A DNA stretch of 64,000 bases, taken from Vibrio sagamiensis NBRC 104589. Lineage in GTDB: Bacteria > Pseudomonadota > Gammaproteobacteria > Enterobacterales > Vibrionaceae. Each line of letters opens with the position of its first letter. The first letter of the stretch is position 1. A program made the translations under genes and the position numbers. The notes beneath the pieces are model-generated. The model saw only the letters and a program-made list of their open reading frames with translations. It searched no databases and was not told where the DNA came from. Shown one piece after another: positions 30,955 to 40,535 of the stretch. The stretch lies in contig NZ_BJXJ01000014.1 in assembly GCF_007990935.1 (NCBI RefSeq), positions 1 to 64,000 on the forward strand, read 5' to 3'.

Positions 30955-31800
30955 ATGAGCAAATATTCGGATGCCAAAGAACTTGCTGACCTAACCTTGG
31001 GTAAAAAGACGGAATATACCAACCAATTTGATCCTGCGCTTCTTCAACCAGTTCCGCGTAGTTTAAATCGAGATGACCTAAACTTGGGTGATAGCTTACC
31101 CTTTGTTGGCTACGATATCTGGACGCTTTACGAGCTTTCATGGTTGAACAGCAAAGGACTACCTCAAGTTGCACTTGGTGAAGTCTACATTCCCGCTACT
31201 AGTACCAATTTGATCGAATCCAAATCGTTCAAGCTTTATTTAAACAGCTATAACCAAACCTGCTTTGCTAGCTGGGAAGAAGTCACTCAGCATTTAACTC
31301 AAGACTTATCGGCCTGTGCAGGTGAGCAGGTTTTGGTTAATGTATATCCAGTGACTCACTATACTAACCAGCCGATTGTCATCATGGATGGAGAGTGTAT
31401 TGATAACCAAGACATCGAAATCAATGATTATCAATTCAATCCTGCTCTCTTAGAGAATGCATCCGAGCCGGAACGCGTCGAAGAAGTACTGCATAGCCAC
31501 TTATTGAAGTCTAACTGTTTGATCACTAACCAACCTGACTGGGGCAGCATCGAAATTCGTTATCAAGGTAACAAAATAAATCGAGAAAAATTATTACGCT
31601 ATTTGGTGTCCTTTCGTGAACACAATGAGTTTCACGAACAGTGTGTTGAGCGTATTTTCTCCGATCTAATGAAATATTGTCAGCCAGAAAAACTAACGGT
31701 CTTTGCTCGCTATACAAGGCGCGGCGGCTTAGATATCAACCCTTATCGTTCTTCACATCAAGACAAGCCTTTACATAATCAACGTCTTGCGCGTCAGTGA
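30955..31800 (+). CDS. queF: NADPH-dependent 7-cyano-7-deazaguanine reductase
   Basis: Reduces preQ0 to preQ1 in queuosine tRNA modification. The 281 residues make the long, two-domain (YqgN-like) form of proteobacteria. The thioimide-forming cysteine and general-acid aspartate are in [16 protein letters not shown], and the NADPH motif is near [14 protein letters not shown]. No preQ1 riboswitch was seen in the 90 bp upstream. A terminator follows. Confidence 0.96.
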   Translation: MSKYSDAKELADLTLGKKTEYTNQFDPALLQPVPRSLNRDDLNLGDSLPFVGYDIWTLYELSWLNSKGLPQVALGEVYIPATSTNLIESKSFKLYLNSYNQTCFASWEEVTQHLTQDLSACAGEQVLVNVYPVTHYTNQPIVIMDGECIDNQDIEINDYQFNPALLENASEPERVEEVLHSHLLKSNCLITNQPDWGSIEIRYQGNKINREKLLRYLVSFREHNEFHEQCVERIFSDLMKYCQPEKLTVFARYTRRGGLDINPYRSSHQDKPLHNQRLARQ

Positions 31801-31807
31801 ACAGGTG

Positions 31808-31844
31808 AACGCCCAATAAACCATTGGAACAGTGGGCGTTTTTA
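31808..31844 (+). terminator. Terminator of queF
   Basis: AACGCCCA (31808-31815) pairs with TGGGCGTT (31833-31840), followed by T residues. Confidence 0.75.
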
Positions 31845-31897
31845 TTTACAATTTACCCAAGAAAATGCCTCACAAAATCACTCAAGGAAAACTAAAA

Positions 31898-34177
31898 ATG
31901 TTTTGCTACCGTTTGCGTCTCTTACCATTGCTAGGCTTACTATGCCAACTACTTACAAGTTCGAGTTACGCAACGATATTATCTTCAGTTTTGCTCAATG
32001 AAGCACAAAAGCTAACCGAAGTTGATCCTGAACAAGCAAAACAAGCTGCTCAAAATTACTTACTACAACGTGAGATGAACGAGCAAACAGATAATAGCCC
32101 TTCAGCAATGTCACGCGAGGACTCAGACCATCATACCCGAACACCACGCAGTACAATCGATGCGCACCGGGTTATCGCTCAAGCAAGTTATCAACTAGGA
32201 AATGTGCGTCTCGCTATCAACCATCTTGATGAAGCTGAAAAACTGGCTAGTGAGTACAAACTGCCCTATACCAAAATCGATATTCAACTTGAGCGAAACT
32301 ATATTCTAACGATGTCTAGCCATGATTACTCACTCGCTAGAAAAAAACTCAAAAGCATAGAAAATCAATTGGATATTCTCAGTCCGTCTTCAAAACATAT
32401 AAGCAAAATACGTTATCGCTTACTGATGCAAAAAGCGCTTCTCAGCAGTAAAAGTGGCGAGCTCGCTCAAGCAGAGACGTTATATCAACAAGCCAAGGAT
32501 ATGCTGGTGAACAACCAATCGGACGCTGAACAAATTGATTTTCATACTGTTTTAGGTGAGTTTTATCTTGATAATAAGATGTACAACCGTGCATTGGCAG
32601 AGCTGTTGTATGGATATTGGCAGTCAGTAGAGCATGACAGCAGCACTCGTCTAGCCAAAGTCAATCATTTACTCGCTCGCCTCTTTCAAGAGCGGCAAGT
32701 TTACGACAAAGCACTCATTTATCTCTCACAAGCAGCTGACTTTTACGACAGCTATCCCAATTCACCTCTCTTAGCCAAAGTACTTGAGCAAATGGGGGAT
32801 ATCTATTTCTTTCAAGGTAAATTTAATCTCGCTTTAGTGCATTACTTTAATGTTTTAGATCACGAGCATACTAGTAAGGATATCACTAAAGCAATTAAGA
32901 TTCGTTTAAGCCTCGCAGCTACCTATCTACAGCTTTATAATTTCGTACTCGCAGAACAATATCTTGACCGAGCAATAGATTTAATAGAGCGAGCTGATGT
33001 CTCAACTTTAGATGAAAAAGCAGCCTTACTACAGGCAGGATTAGCCTATCACCAAAATAATAGCAAAGATGTAATTAGCTTTTCCCAAAAGGCATTGAAA
33101 CTCGATAATCACAAATCTGAAGAAAGCGAATTTATTAGACAACAAGCATATCGTCTACTTGCCTTAGGCTATGAACAAGCAGGAAAGTATTCTTTAGCTC
33201 TTGAAGCGCTAAAAAAGTATATCGACTTAGTCCGCTTGGAACAAAAGCGACTAAACCAAATCAGCGAGGATGCTTTCCGTCAACAAAAAGAGTTCGCCGA
33301 ACAGAGTATCCATTACAACAGTCAGTCAAAGCAATTAGTCGAAGTAGAGTCTGAATACCGTAAATTTCAAAACATTGCTTTTGCTCTTTTCCTGATCGTT
33401 TTAGTCATGCTCTTGGTCATAATGCGCCGTAGCGTCATTTTGCAGCGTCATTTAGCAACGATAGAAAAGCTACGCAGTGATTTATTCACTCATTCTCGCT
33501 CTCGGCTGCGTAACTTACGTATGCTGAATGCTAAACTTTCTCATTCTCTAAAGCGTTCCAGCGACATTTTTCAGCAATGGCAAATGGGTGAATTAATCCA
33601 TGAACCGCTCAATGATCGTTTACGTTTCGTTATGATGGACTTACCTTTCTTACGCAGCATGTACGTCGATCATGGTTATACAGCCGGTCTGGAATTAGAG
33701 CGGGCATTTGGGGAGTTTTTAGCTGAACGAATTAAACAACCTGCCCGTATATATCATTTCTCAGATGCAAACTTACTCTACATTGAGCCAAATGCAGATA
33801 GAGATGCCTCTGCTAAAGCAACGTTTGAGAAGTTTCAGTTTTGGATAGATGAGTTCGCAGCCAAGCATAAAGTCAATAATATGATTCGAATGGGGATCAG
33901 TGACTATCCATTCTTACCACGTGCCTACACTGCAATTAATGATGAAGAACTGCTCGATTTACTACTCTTAGCCACCTACCTTGCTCGAGAGGTCAGTCTA
34001 AAAGACAGAAGGAGTCATTGGATATTCTTAAAAGCAATAGATAATGCTCCAGCAGCAAGCTTCGTAACCGGAGATATTAGAACTGCGTGTCGACATGCAA
34101 TCAATCAAGGGCTTATAAAGATTCACTCTTCTTATCTTAATGAAGATGACATCAAAGATATATTAAAAAGTAATTAA
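31898..34177 (+). CDS. Periplasmic TPR sensor protein with degenerate GGDEF domain
   Basis: A 759-residue membrane protein. The signal peptide (YRLRLLPLLGLLCQLLTSSSYA) is followed by about 450 residues of TPR-type helical repeats predicted in the periplasm. A transmembrane helix (FQNIAFALFLIVLVMLLVIM) leads to a cytoplasmic GGDEF-like domain. FVMMDLPFLRSMYVDHGYTAG keeps the domain pattern, but the active-site loop reads FSDAN instead of GGDEF, so diguanylate cyclase activity is unlikely. The start ATG 31898 has AAGGAAA upstream; the open frame begins earlier at 31832 inside the queF terminator region. Perhaps it binds nucleotide or acts by protein contacts. Confidence 0.75.
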   Translation: MFCYRLRLLPLLGLLCQLLTSSSYATILSSVLLNEAQKLTEVDPEQAKQAAQNYLLQREMNEQTDNSPSAMSREDSDHHTRTPRSTIDAHRVIAQASYQLGNVRLAINHLDEAEKLASEYKLPYTKIDIQLERNYILTMSSHDYSLARKKLKSIENQLDILSPSSKHISKIRYRLLMQKALLSSKSGELAQAETLYQQAKDMLVNNQSDAEQIDFHTVLGEFYLDNKMYNRALAELLYGYWQSVEHDSSTRLAKVNHLLARLFQERQVYDKALIYLSQAADFYDSYPNSPLLAKVLEQMGDIYFFQGKFNLALVHYFNVLDHEHTSKDITKAIKIRLSLAATYLQLYNFVLAEQYLDRAIDLIERADVSTLDEKAALLQAGLAYHQNNSKDVISFSQKALKLDNHKSEESEFIRQQAYRLLALGYEQAGKYSLALEALKKYIDLVRLEQKRLNQISEDAFRQQKEFAEQSIHYNSQSKQLVEVESEYRKFQNIAFALFLIVLVMLLVIMRRSVILQRHLATIEKLRSDLFTHSRSRLRNLRMLNAKLSHSLKRSSDIFQQWQMGELIHEPLNDRLRFVMMDLPFLRSMYVDHGYTAGLELERAFGEFLAERIKQPARIYHFSDANLLYIEPNADRDASAKATFEKFQFWIDEFAAKHKVNNMIRMGISDYPFLPRAYTAINDEELLDLLLLATYLAREVSLKDRRSHWIFLKAIDNAPAASFVTGDIRTACRHAINQGLIKIHSSYLNEDDIKDILKSN

Positions 34178-34879
34178 TTAGACTATGTCTATTATTATCT
34201 GAGATTATATTCAAACACTCGTTTACTCTCTATTTTCATAAGAACACTGGAATACAAGCTTAAATCACAGCTTCATCACTTGAGTTGCCAATTAAAGTAA
34301 CTCAAGTAACCCACTGAGGTGCATCGCTTAAATTTCAGTATATGTTATACATACTCACACGTTTAACCGCCTCATTAACTATCAACGTTAATACAGCAAC
34401 CTCGCCTCTCAAGTATAATTTTTCTAACAATAAATACATTAAAAGCTCTTTCCATTTCGATTGTGCGAGCAAGATATCATGATAACTCTGACTGCAATTT
34501 CTGTTGCTTTCGATAGTCGTGATGCAAAAAAACCTAAAGCAGCTGAGAAATAATACCATCTAGCAACCTATTTAATTCATCAATATGAATAAATTAAGTG
34601 AGGTGTTATTTTATTTTTAAATACTTCAAATTAGCTTTTTAACTTCAAACCTTTGACTTACTTAAAGAAAAATAGATATTAATCTATTGATTTTGGAGAA
34701 ATATGCTAAGCTTTCTAATATAAGGCTTAAAAGCCTGAGTAAATTAGCCTTCTTCCGTTCACAATACGTCACTAAATACCACCAAAATAAAATCAGTATT
34801 TCGTCGCTTTAACAAGCTAATTTTACTCACTTTATTCTGTTTAAAATTTATCCATAATAATCATAAGTAAGGAGGCCAT
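34178..34879. other. Long AT-rich intergenic region upstream of ppnN
   Basis: About 700 bp with no convincing gene. It contains an inverted repeat, ACTTGAGTT (34278-34286) with AACTCAAGT (34299-34307), which belongs to the dispersed palindrome family. A 74-codon minus-strand ORF (34335-34559) has no family signal and no good ribosome binding site. The ppnN promoter must lie near the right end. Confidence 0.5.
34278..34307. repeat. Dispersed intergenic palindrome copy
   Basis: Perfect 9-bp inverted repeat ACTTGAGTT/AACTCAAGT with a 12-nt loop, located 100 bp after the TPR gene. Confidence 0.5.
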
Positions 34880-36241
34880 ATGATTACCCATATAAGCCCC
34901 GCAGGCAGCATGGACTTACTATCTCAATTAGAAGTTGAGCGCCTAAAGAAAACCGCGTCTAGCGATATTTACCAACTGTACCGAAATTGTACACTAGCTG
35001 TACTTAATTCCGGCAGTCACACCGACAATTCCAAAGAGTTATTAGATAAATATCAATCTTTTGATGTTAATGTTGTACGTCGTGAACGAGGTATAAAATT
35101 AGAATTAGCAAATCCACCAGAACATGCTTTTGTCGATGGCGCCATCATCAAAGGAATTCAAGAACACCTTTTCTCTGTTCTTCGTGACATTGTTTACGTA
35201 AATATGCATTTAGCTGACAGCCAACGACTCAATCTAACTAATGCTGTCCATATCACCAACCTGGTTTTTGGTATCTTACGTAATGCTAGAGCTATCACAT
35301 CAGGGATCGCGCCAAACCTCGTCGTTTGTTGGGGTGGACATTCAATTAATGCTACAGAGTATCAATATACTCGCGAAGTGGGTAGTGAGCTAGGACTCCG
35401 CGAATTGAACATCTGTACTGGATGTGGTCCTGGAGCCATGGAAGGACCTATGAAAGGCGCAGCGATTGGTCATGCTAAACAACGTTATACACAACAAAGA
35501 TATCTTGGGTTAACGGAGCCCTCAATTATCGCCGCAGAGCCTCCCAACCCTATCGTCAACGAGCTCGTTATCATGCCCGATATTGAAAAGCGTCTCGAAG
35601 CCTTTGTCAGAATGGGCCATGGGATCATCATCTTTCCCGGCGGTCCCGGTACGGCAGAAGAACTGCTGTATATTTTAGGGATCATGATGCATCCTGAGAA
35701 CACAGGTCAACCGCTCCCCATCATCTTAACGGGACCAAAAGAGAGTGAAGCTTATTTTCGCTCTATCGATACTTTTATTGCCGATACTCTGGGCGAAGAA
35801 GGACAAAAGCATTATCAAATTGTGATTAATGACCCGGCAAAAGTTGCTCGAATCATGAAGAAGTCAATGGAGGAGGTTCGTCAACACCGTAAAGATAAGG
35901 GAGATGCATACAGCTTTAACTGGTCACTAAAAATTGAACCTGAATTCCAGCTCCCTTTTGAGCCAACTCATGAAGCGATGGCAAGCCTCGACCTGAATTT
36001 AAATCAACAGCCTCAGGTATTAGCCGCTAACCTTCGCCGCGCGTTTTCAGGCATTGTCGCGGGTAATGTAAAGGCGGAAGGCATTCGTGAAATCGAGCGT
36101 CATGGACCCTTTACCATTAATGGTGACCCTGTGTTAATGAAAAAGCTCGACAAACTGCTCAAAGATTTTGTCAACCAACACCGAATGAAATTACCAGGCA
36201 ACACGGCTTATGTTCCCTGTTACCGGATCGCTCATCAATAG
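34880..36241 (+). CDS. ppnN: Pyrimidine/purine 5'-nucleotide nucleosidase PpnN
   Basis: A 453-residue LOG-like nucleosidase that cleaves nucleoside monophosphates into base and ribose 5-phosphate; E. coli PpnN (YgdH) is stimulated by (p)ppGpp. The Rossmann LOG motif is [16 protein letters not shown], with an upstream [16 protein letters not shown] block. N- and C-terminal extra domains are present as in E. coli. A full AAGGAGG ribosome binding site precedes the ATG. It is followed by xni, with a terminator between. Confidence 0.94.
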   Translation: MITHISPAGSMDLLSQLEVERLKKTASSDIYQLYRNCTLAVLNSGSHTDNSKELLDKYQSFDVNVVRRERGIKLELANPPEHAFVDGAIIKGIQEHLFSVLRDIVYVNMHLADSQRLNLTNAVHITNLVFGILRNARAITSGIAPNLVVCWGGHSINATEYQYTREVGSELGLRELNICTGCGPGAMEGPMKGAAIGHAKQRYTQQRYLGLTEPSIIAAEPPNPIVNELVIMPDIEKRLEAFVRMGHGIIIFPGGPGTAEELLYILGIMMHPENTGQPLPIILTGPKESEAYFRSIDTFIADTLGEEGQKHYQIVINDPAKVARIMKKSMEEVRQHRKDKGDAYSFNWSLKIEPEFQLPFEPTHEAMASLDLNLNQQPQVLAANLRRAFSGIVAGNVKAEGIREIERHGPFTINGDPVLMKKLDKLLKDFVNQHRMKLPGNTAYVPCYRIAHQ

Positions 36242-36251
36242 TTGCCTCGCT

Positions 36252-36318
36252 GATATACCACCTCAGGTCACTTCAAGGTACAAGTTCAATCAATAGCTTG
36301 AAGTCACTTGAGTATCAC
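36252..36318. repeat. Long imperfect palindrome, dispersed intergenic family
   Basis: The left arm contains ATACCACCTCAGGTCACTTC and continues AAGGT; the right arm read on the minus strand is GTGATACTCAAGTGACTTCA followed by AGCT. About 15 nt separate them. It is the largest copy of the ATAC(C)CAAGTRACTTCAAG family in the window and lies between ppnN and its terminator. Confidence 0.6.
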
Positions 36319-36335
36319 TCAGCTTTCGTTACACT

Positions 36336-36357
36336 AGGGGGATTACACCCCCTTTTA
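36336..36357 (+). terminator. Terminator of ppnN
   Basis: AGGGGG, loop ATTACA, CCCCCT, then TTTT, just before the xni start. Confidence 0.7.
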
Positions 36358-36375
36358 ATTATTGACTAAGCGACT

Positions 36376-37146
36376 ATGTCCATTCACCTTGTTATTATTG
36401 ATGCGTTAAACCTGATTCGTCGTGTTCATTCTGCTCAGCCTGACCCCAACGATATAGCAAGAACCATCACGACAACAAAACGGACCCTAGCTCGAATTCT
36501 AACCGAGGCAAAACCGACACATATTATCGCGGTCTTTGATCACCATGAGCAAGATCGTGGTTGGCGTGCGGAGATCCTTCCTGAATACAAACAAAACCGT
36601 AAGCCAATGCCTGAGCCTTTAATGCAAGGGTTAGATGCCATCCAACAAGCTTGGTGGGAACAAGGGATTGATTCGTTACTCTCTGAGGGCGATGAAGCCG
36701 ATGACTTAGTCGCAACCTTAGCGACAAAGGTCGCCAGTCATCAACAAAAAGTGACCATTGTTTCCACTGACAAAGGCTATTGCCAGCTACTCTCACCGAC
36801 CCTACAAATTAGAGACTATTTTCAGCACCGTTGGCTTGATGAACCTTTTATCGCACAAGAATTTGGCGTCAAGCCTTCTCAACTTGCAGACTACTGGGGA
36901 TTAGCAGGAATAAGCTCGAGTCAAGTGTCAGGTGTACCAGGAGTAGGGCCAAAAGCAGCTAAAGAAATCTTGACTCAATTTACCGATATTGAGCAAGCCT
37001 ACGCAAGTGAAGCCTTAGCCAGTAAATATCGTAAAAAGCTTGATCAGCACATCGAACTCGCACGGTTGTGTAAACAAGTATCAGCACTCAAATGCGACAT
37101 CGAACTTGGTTTCAACCTGCAAGATATACGATACACCCAAGGTTAA
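36376..37146 (+). CDS. xni: Flap endonuclease Xni (ExoIX)
   Basis: A 256-residue FEN-family flap endonuclease, a stand-alone relative of the Pol I 5' nuclease domain. IIDALNLIRR opens the metal site, EGDEADDLVATLA holds the central acidic residues, VSTDKGYCQLL follows, and the helix-three-turn-helix DNA-binding motif is SGVPGVGPKAAKEIL. Length equals E. coli YgdG. It probably processes flaps in replication or repair, though E. coli Xni is not essential. Confidence 0.93.
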   Translation: MSIHLVIIDALNLIRRVHSAQPDPNDIARTITTTKRTLARILTEAKPTHIIAVFDHHEQDRGWRAEILPEYKQNRKPMPEPLMQGLDAIQQAWWEQGIDSLLSEGDEADDLVATLATKVASHQQKVTIVSTDKGYCQLLSPTLQIRDYFQHRWLDEPFIAQEFGVKPSQLADYWGLAGISSSQVSGVPGVGPKAAKEILTQFTDIEQAYASEALASKYRKKLDQHIELARLCKQVSALKCDIELGFNLQDIRYTQG

Positions 37147-37197
37147 TAACCAGTCCAACCTTGCTCGCTATCTTTTTTTGGAACCGAATGCCTAAAC

Positions 37198-37218
37198 AGC
37201 CTCCTGTTTTGGAGGCTG
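37198..37218 (+). other. Hairpin after xni
   Basis: CAGCCTCC (37198-37205), loop TGTTT, and GGAGGCTG (37211-37218). No T run follows, so it is a weak terminator or processing site. Confidence 0.45.
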
Positions 37219-37317
37219 AGTGAGCGCCAGTTAAAGATGAAATTAGTCTCTGCTCAAAGGGATAAAACGAGGCAAAAGTAGTTTCACGCGACTGTTATCG
37301 TTAATTGAGGCAACTTT

Positions 37318-37361
37318 TATTCTGTATTCTGTATTCTGTATTCTGTATTCTGTATTCTGTA
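37318..37361. repeat. Heptanucleotide tandem repeat (TCTGTAT), about six copies
   Basis: Five perfect TCTGTAT units (37321-37355) plus six bases of a sixth, and a partial unit before. It lies in the 392-bp gap between xni and the secreted nuclease, about 180 bp before the latter's start. Such tracts change copy number by slipped-strand mispairing. Confidence 0.92.
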
Positions 37362-37538
37362 ACTAATTTTATATCGCTCTTGCTTTATCAGTGACCAGTC
37401 ATAACACAACACCACTTTCACAAAACAAATCAAAATCTCTTAATGTTTTATATATAACTTGCTTATTTAAAACCCGACTCACAGTCTGAGAGATTCATTT
37501 CTTTATCTTGAGCCCTCCGCAACCATGGAGGAAAACTC

Positions 37539-38312
37539 ATGCAAACTCGACGATTGTTCTGTTTTATCTTACTCATTTTTCCCTACTTAGCCTTTGCGTG
37601 TGGCCAGCATCTTGAACGCGGCCAGCCATCTCAATTCAGCGACCAAATCCTATGTCGGGAGGGTTATGCAGCTGGTTATAATTACCAAACCAAAAACGCT
37701 GATTGGGTGGCCTACCACATCACCGCAGAGAGCGTAAACCTCAATTATAAAAGAACTAATGCTTTTAAATCGGACTCTGAACTCCCAAGAGAAACACGTT
37801 CAACCCTCAGTGATTATTCTGGTTCCGGTTATGACAGAGGTCATCTTGCACCATCAGCAACGATGGATTTCAGTCGTCAATCGATGTTGCAAAGCTTTTT
37901 ACTAAGTAATATTTCACCGCAATTAGCAGGTTTTAATCGCGTTGGCTGGCGAGCCCTAGAAAAGCATGTCAGAGATCTTGCTAATGAATATCAAGAACTG
38001 TACGTGGTCACTGGTCCAATATATCAAGGTCAGGAAGAGAAGATAGGCCGAGGCGTTGTGGTCCCCGATGCTTTTTATAAGGTGATACTCGACCCGTACT
38101 TTAATGATGCCATCGCTTTCATTGTCCCTCACCGCAACGTATCAGCAGAAGAGCTGAGCCATTTTATTGTCACTATTGATGAAGTAGAAAATCAGACGGG
38201 CTTAGATTTTTTTTCAAAAACGCCAGATACGATCGAGCAACAGATGGAATCCGCACTCTGGTCTGAAATGTGGCCGACTCCACAAGCCAGATCAGACAAA
38301 CCAATCGAATAG
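37539..38312 (+). CDS. Secreted DNA/RNA non-specific endonuclease (NUC family)
   Basis: A 257-residue exported nuclease of the Serratia nuclease/NucA (Endonuclease_NS) family. A signal peptide (LFCFILLIFPYLAFA) precedes a short mature N-terminus with cysteines. The active-site motif is YDRGHLAPSATMDF, with His as general base, and the metal-binding Asn is in FLLSNISPQ. LYVVTGPIYQG is the conserved following strand. It would degrade extracellular or periplasmic DNA for nutrients. ATG follows GGAGGAAA. A strong terminator follows. Confidence 0.88.
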   Translation: MQTRRLFCFILLIFPYLAFACGQHLERGQPSQFSDQILCREGYAAGYNYQTKNADWVAYHITAESVNLNYKRTNAFKSDSELPRETRSTLSDYSGSGYDRGHLAPSATMDFSRQSMLQSFLLSNISPQLAGFNRVGWRALEKHVRDLANEYQELYVVTGPIYQGQEEKIGRGVVVPDAFYKVILDPYFNDAIAFIVPHRNVSAEELSHFIVTIDEVENQTGLDFFSKTPDTIEQQMESALWSEMWPTPQARSDKPIE

Positions 38313-38349
38313 GAACTGATTGATAGCTAAAATAAAGTGAGGTACCACG

Positions 38350-38380
38350 AAAAAAGCATCGCTAAACACGATGCTTTTTC
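38350..38380. terminator. Bidirectional terminator between nuclease gene and rlmM
   Basis: AAAAAGCATCG and CGATGCTTTTT arms around a 7-nt loop. It serves the plus-strand nuclease and possibly the converging rlmM. Confidence 0.85.
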
Positions 38381-38435
38381 AGTCAAGAGCCGTGGCTCTC
38401 AAATGTTGACGCCTTATACAAAAGGACGACAATCA

Positions 38436-39527
38436 TTAGTGCGGCGAGATATGAGATAAACACTGAATATGAATCGTAATTTCCTCACGATCATGATACA
38501 AATGCTTGGCTTGTAACTTGAACTTAACCTTGTTCTCAATTAAAAACATTTTAAGATTTTCAAGATCTTGAAGCACTTCGTCATAACGCCCTTTCATTGG
38601 CAGTTTCAGATTAAATATCGCTTCTTTCGCCCAACCTTTTAACAGCCACTCTCCCATCAGGTGGGCAACGCGTGCTGGCTTTTCAACCATATCACACACA
38701 ATCCAAGTGACGTTCTTTCTGTCCGGTTCAAACTTAAAACCATCAACCATGTGGTGTTTAATCTGACCCGTTTCCATTAAGCTGTCCGCCATCATACCGT
38801 TGTCGACACAATGAACGAACATCGAACGTTTCACTAGCTGGTAAGTCCAACCACCTGGGCAAGCCCCAAGATCAACCCCCCACATACCAGGAGCAAGACG
38901 CTCATCCCATTCATCACGAGGAATAAAAACATGGAAGGCTTCTTCTAACTTCAAAGTGGAACGACTTGGTGCATCTGCTGGGAATTTAAGGCGTGGAATC
39001 CCCATAAAGAACTGAGAATTATTGCCTGGGTAGGAATAACCGACATAACAGTGGCCAGGTGCAACAAAACACATGTGCAGCACAGGCTTTTTAGCATTGT
39101 CTTTATCCCACATCAGACCTTTGCCTCGCAGTGCCTGACGCATGGGTACTGTAAATTTTCGGCAGAACTTAAGCAGCTCTTTCGCTTCATTGGTATCCGG
39201 CGTTTCAATACGCAAATCACCACAACGCGGGAAAGCTTCGATATCCGCTAATTCCGCCAGAATTGGGCTGATTCGGTCTTCACTAGGTAGTGCTTCAAAC
39301 TCAGCAGCAACGGCAAACATCTGGCGTGCAAAAATAAGTGCACTGAAGTCTAGTCCTTTGACCAGCTTGTCTGCATCTCCATCTTGGTAACATTCAAAGA
39401 CAACATAACCAGAGTTTTTCTTCACACGTGGGAAACCATATACTTCCAGTTGTGTGGCTTTGTCTTGAATTTCACCGGCACACTCTTTCTCAAAGCCAGA
39501 GCGGCAATAGAGCATTAGTTGTTTCAC
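38436..39527 (-). CDS. rlmM: 23S rRNA 2'-O-ribose C2498 methyltransferase
   Basis: A 363-residue methyltransferase for C2498 of 23S rRNA, acting before 50S assembly. It has an N-terminal THUMP-like domain and a Rossmann methyltransferase with SAM motif [14 protein letters not shown]. The GTG start at 39527 gives [16 protein letters not shown], the family N-terminus, with AGAGG upstream. It overlaps the ygdD stop by 4 bases (GTGA), so translation is coupled. The frame is open 32 codons further upstream within ygdD, but without homology. Confidence 0.94.
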   Translation of the reverse strand: MKQLMLYCRSGFEKECAGEIQDKATQLEVYGFPRVKKNSGYVVFECYQDGDADKLVKGLDFSALIFARQMFAVAAEFEALPSEDRISPILAELADIEAFPRCGDLRIETPDTNEAKELLKFCRKFTVPMRQALRGKGLMWDKDNAKKPVLHMCFVAPGHCYVGYSYPGNNSQFFMGIPRLKFPADAPSRSTLKLEEAFHVFIPRDEWDERLAPGMWGVDLGACPGGWTYQLVKRSMFVHCVDNGMMADSLMETGQIKHHMVDGFKFEPDRKNVTWIVCDMVEKPARVAHLMGEWLLKGWAKEAIFNLKLPMKGRYDEVLQDLENLKMFLIENKVKFKLQAKHLYHDREEITIHIQCLSHISPH

Positions 39528-39925
39528 TTGGAGACCTCTTTGATTGTAAACGCAGCATAAAAGAACAAACACCAGCCGATCATAAACGTCAAACCTCCGA
39601 AAGGAGTAATGGGACCAAACCACTTAATGCCTGTCAGCGCCAGCGCGTATAGACTGCCGCTAAAACAAAAGATGCCGATGATAAAGCATATTGCTGCTAG
39701 GAAAAAATATTTTTGCGCTTTGACGCCTAAATTGAGTAGCAACAGTATCGCAGTCAAACCGATCATCAAGGTATGGATGAACTGATATTGAACACCCGTT
39801 TCAAAGGCGCTCAACAAAGATGGGGATAATGTCGCTTTCAGGCCATGGGCAGCAAAAGCACCTAGCATTACAGAGATAAGACCAGATAAACCCGTAAACG
39901 AGAGTAACCACTTACTTTTCATCAC
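39524..39925 (-). CDS. ygdD: DUF423/YgdD inner-membrane protein
   Basis: A 133-residue membrane protein with four hydrophobic helices and the DUF423 pattern ([15 protein letters not shown] near the N-terminus; [15 protein letters not shown] near the end). Function is unknown. It overlaps rlmM downstream by 4 bases and the hydrolase upstream by about 14 bases. In E. coli ygdD also lies between gcvA and rlmM. Confidence 0.88.
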   Translation of the reverse strand: MMKSKWLLSFTGLSGLISVMLGAFAAHGLKATLSPSLLSAFETGVQYQFIHTLMIGLTAILLLLNLGVKAQKYFFLAAICFIIGIFCFSGSLYALALTGIKWFGPITPFGGLTFMIGWCLFFYAAFTIKEVSK

Positions 39926-40535
39926 TCACCTTCTTAATAAACTCTGCGAGTAATTCCACCGCCGTGGCGATATTATCGGCTTCGGTATAACCTGAGCGCT
40001 TTCTTGGTTTAAAGCCATGATCACCATCAGGTAAAAAGTGCGCATCAACATGCTCTGAAAGCACAAATTCATCAAACTCTTCACGTTTACCAAACGTATC
40101 TCGCTCTCCTTGCAAAATCAGCGTTGGCTTTACAAGGTTTGCTAAATGAGCCCCTTTGTAATTTTCGGGTTTACCGGGCGGATGAAATGGAAACCCAAGA
40201 CATGCAATCCCAGCAACCAAAGGATGGTCGGCCAACAAACTCGACATACGTCCACCCATTGATTTACCACCAATCACAATAGGCTGTGAAGCAAAGTGAG
40301 TGATCATTTCTTCATAAGCAGCAAGAAGCTTAGGAGCGCGATCTGGTGGGCGTTTCTTGCCATCCTCGGCACGCTTCACCATATAAGGAAAGTTAAACCT
40401 CACCACTTGAATGCCTTGTTTCGCCAGACCTAGGGCCACAGAGCTCATAAAGTCGTGATCCATACTAGCACCCGCACCATGAGCAAAAATAAATAATGGC
40501 CCGTCTTGCGGTCCATCAATCAGCCATTGGCTCAT
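39912..40535 (-). CDS. Alpha/beta-hydrolase family protein
   Basis: A 207-residue alpha/beta hydrolase resembling the KANL3/Tex30-like group. The nucleophile elbow is GGKSMGGRMSS (Ser), the acid is probably Asp in GERDTFGK, and the histidine is in DGDHGFKPR, so the triad is complete. An oxyanion-side FAHGAGASMDHDF motif is seen near the N-terminus. The substrate is unknown. It starts inside the gcvA 3' end (20-base overlap) and is an insertion relative to E. coli gcvA-ygdD-rlmM. Confidence 0.8.
   Translation of the reverse strand: MSQWLIDGPQDGPLFIFAHGAGASMDHDFMSSVALGLAKQGIQVVRFNFPYMVKRAEDGKKRPPDRAPKLLAAYEEMITHFASQPIVIGGKSMGGRMSSLLADHPLVAGIACLGFPFHPPGKPENYKGAHLANLVKPTLILQGERDTFGKREEFDEFVLSEHVDAHFLPDGDHGFKPRKRSGYTEADNIATAVELLAEFIKKVSDEK

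Noticed and set aside
34335..34559. 74-codon minus-strand ORF in the gap before ppnN
   Set aside because: No family signal, no well-placed ribosome binding site, and the region is AT-rich, where long open frames arise by chance.
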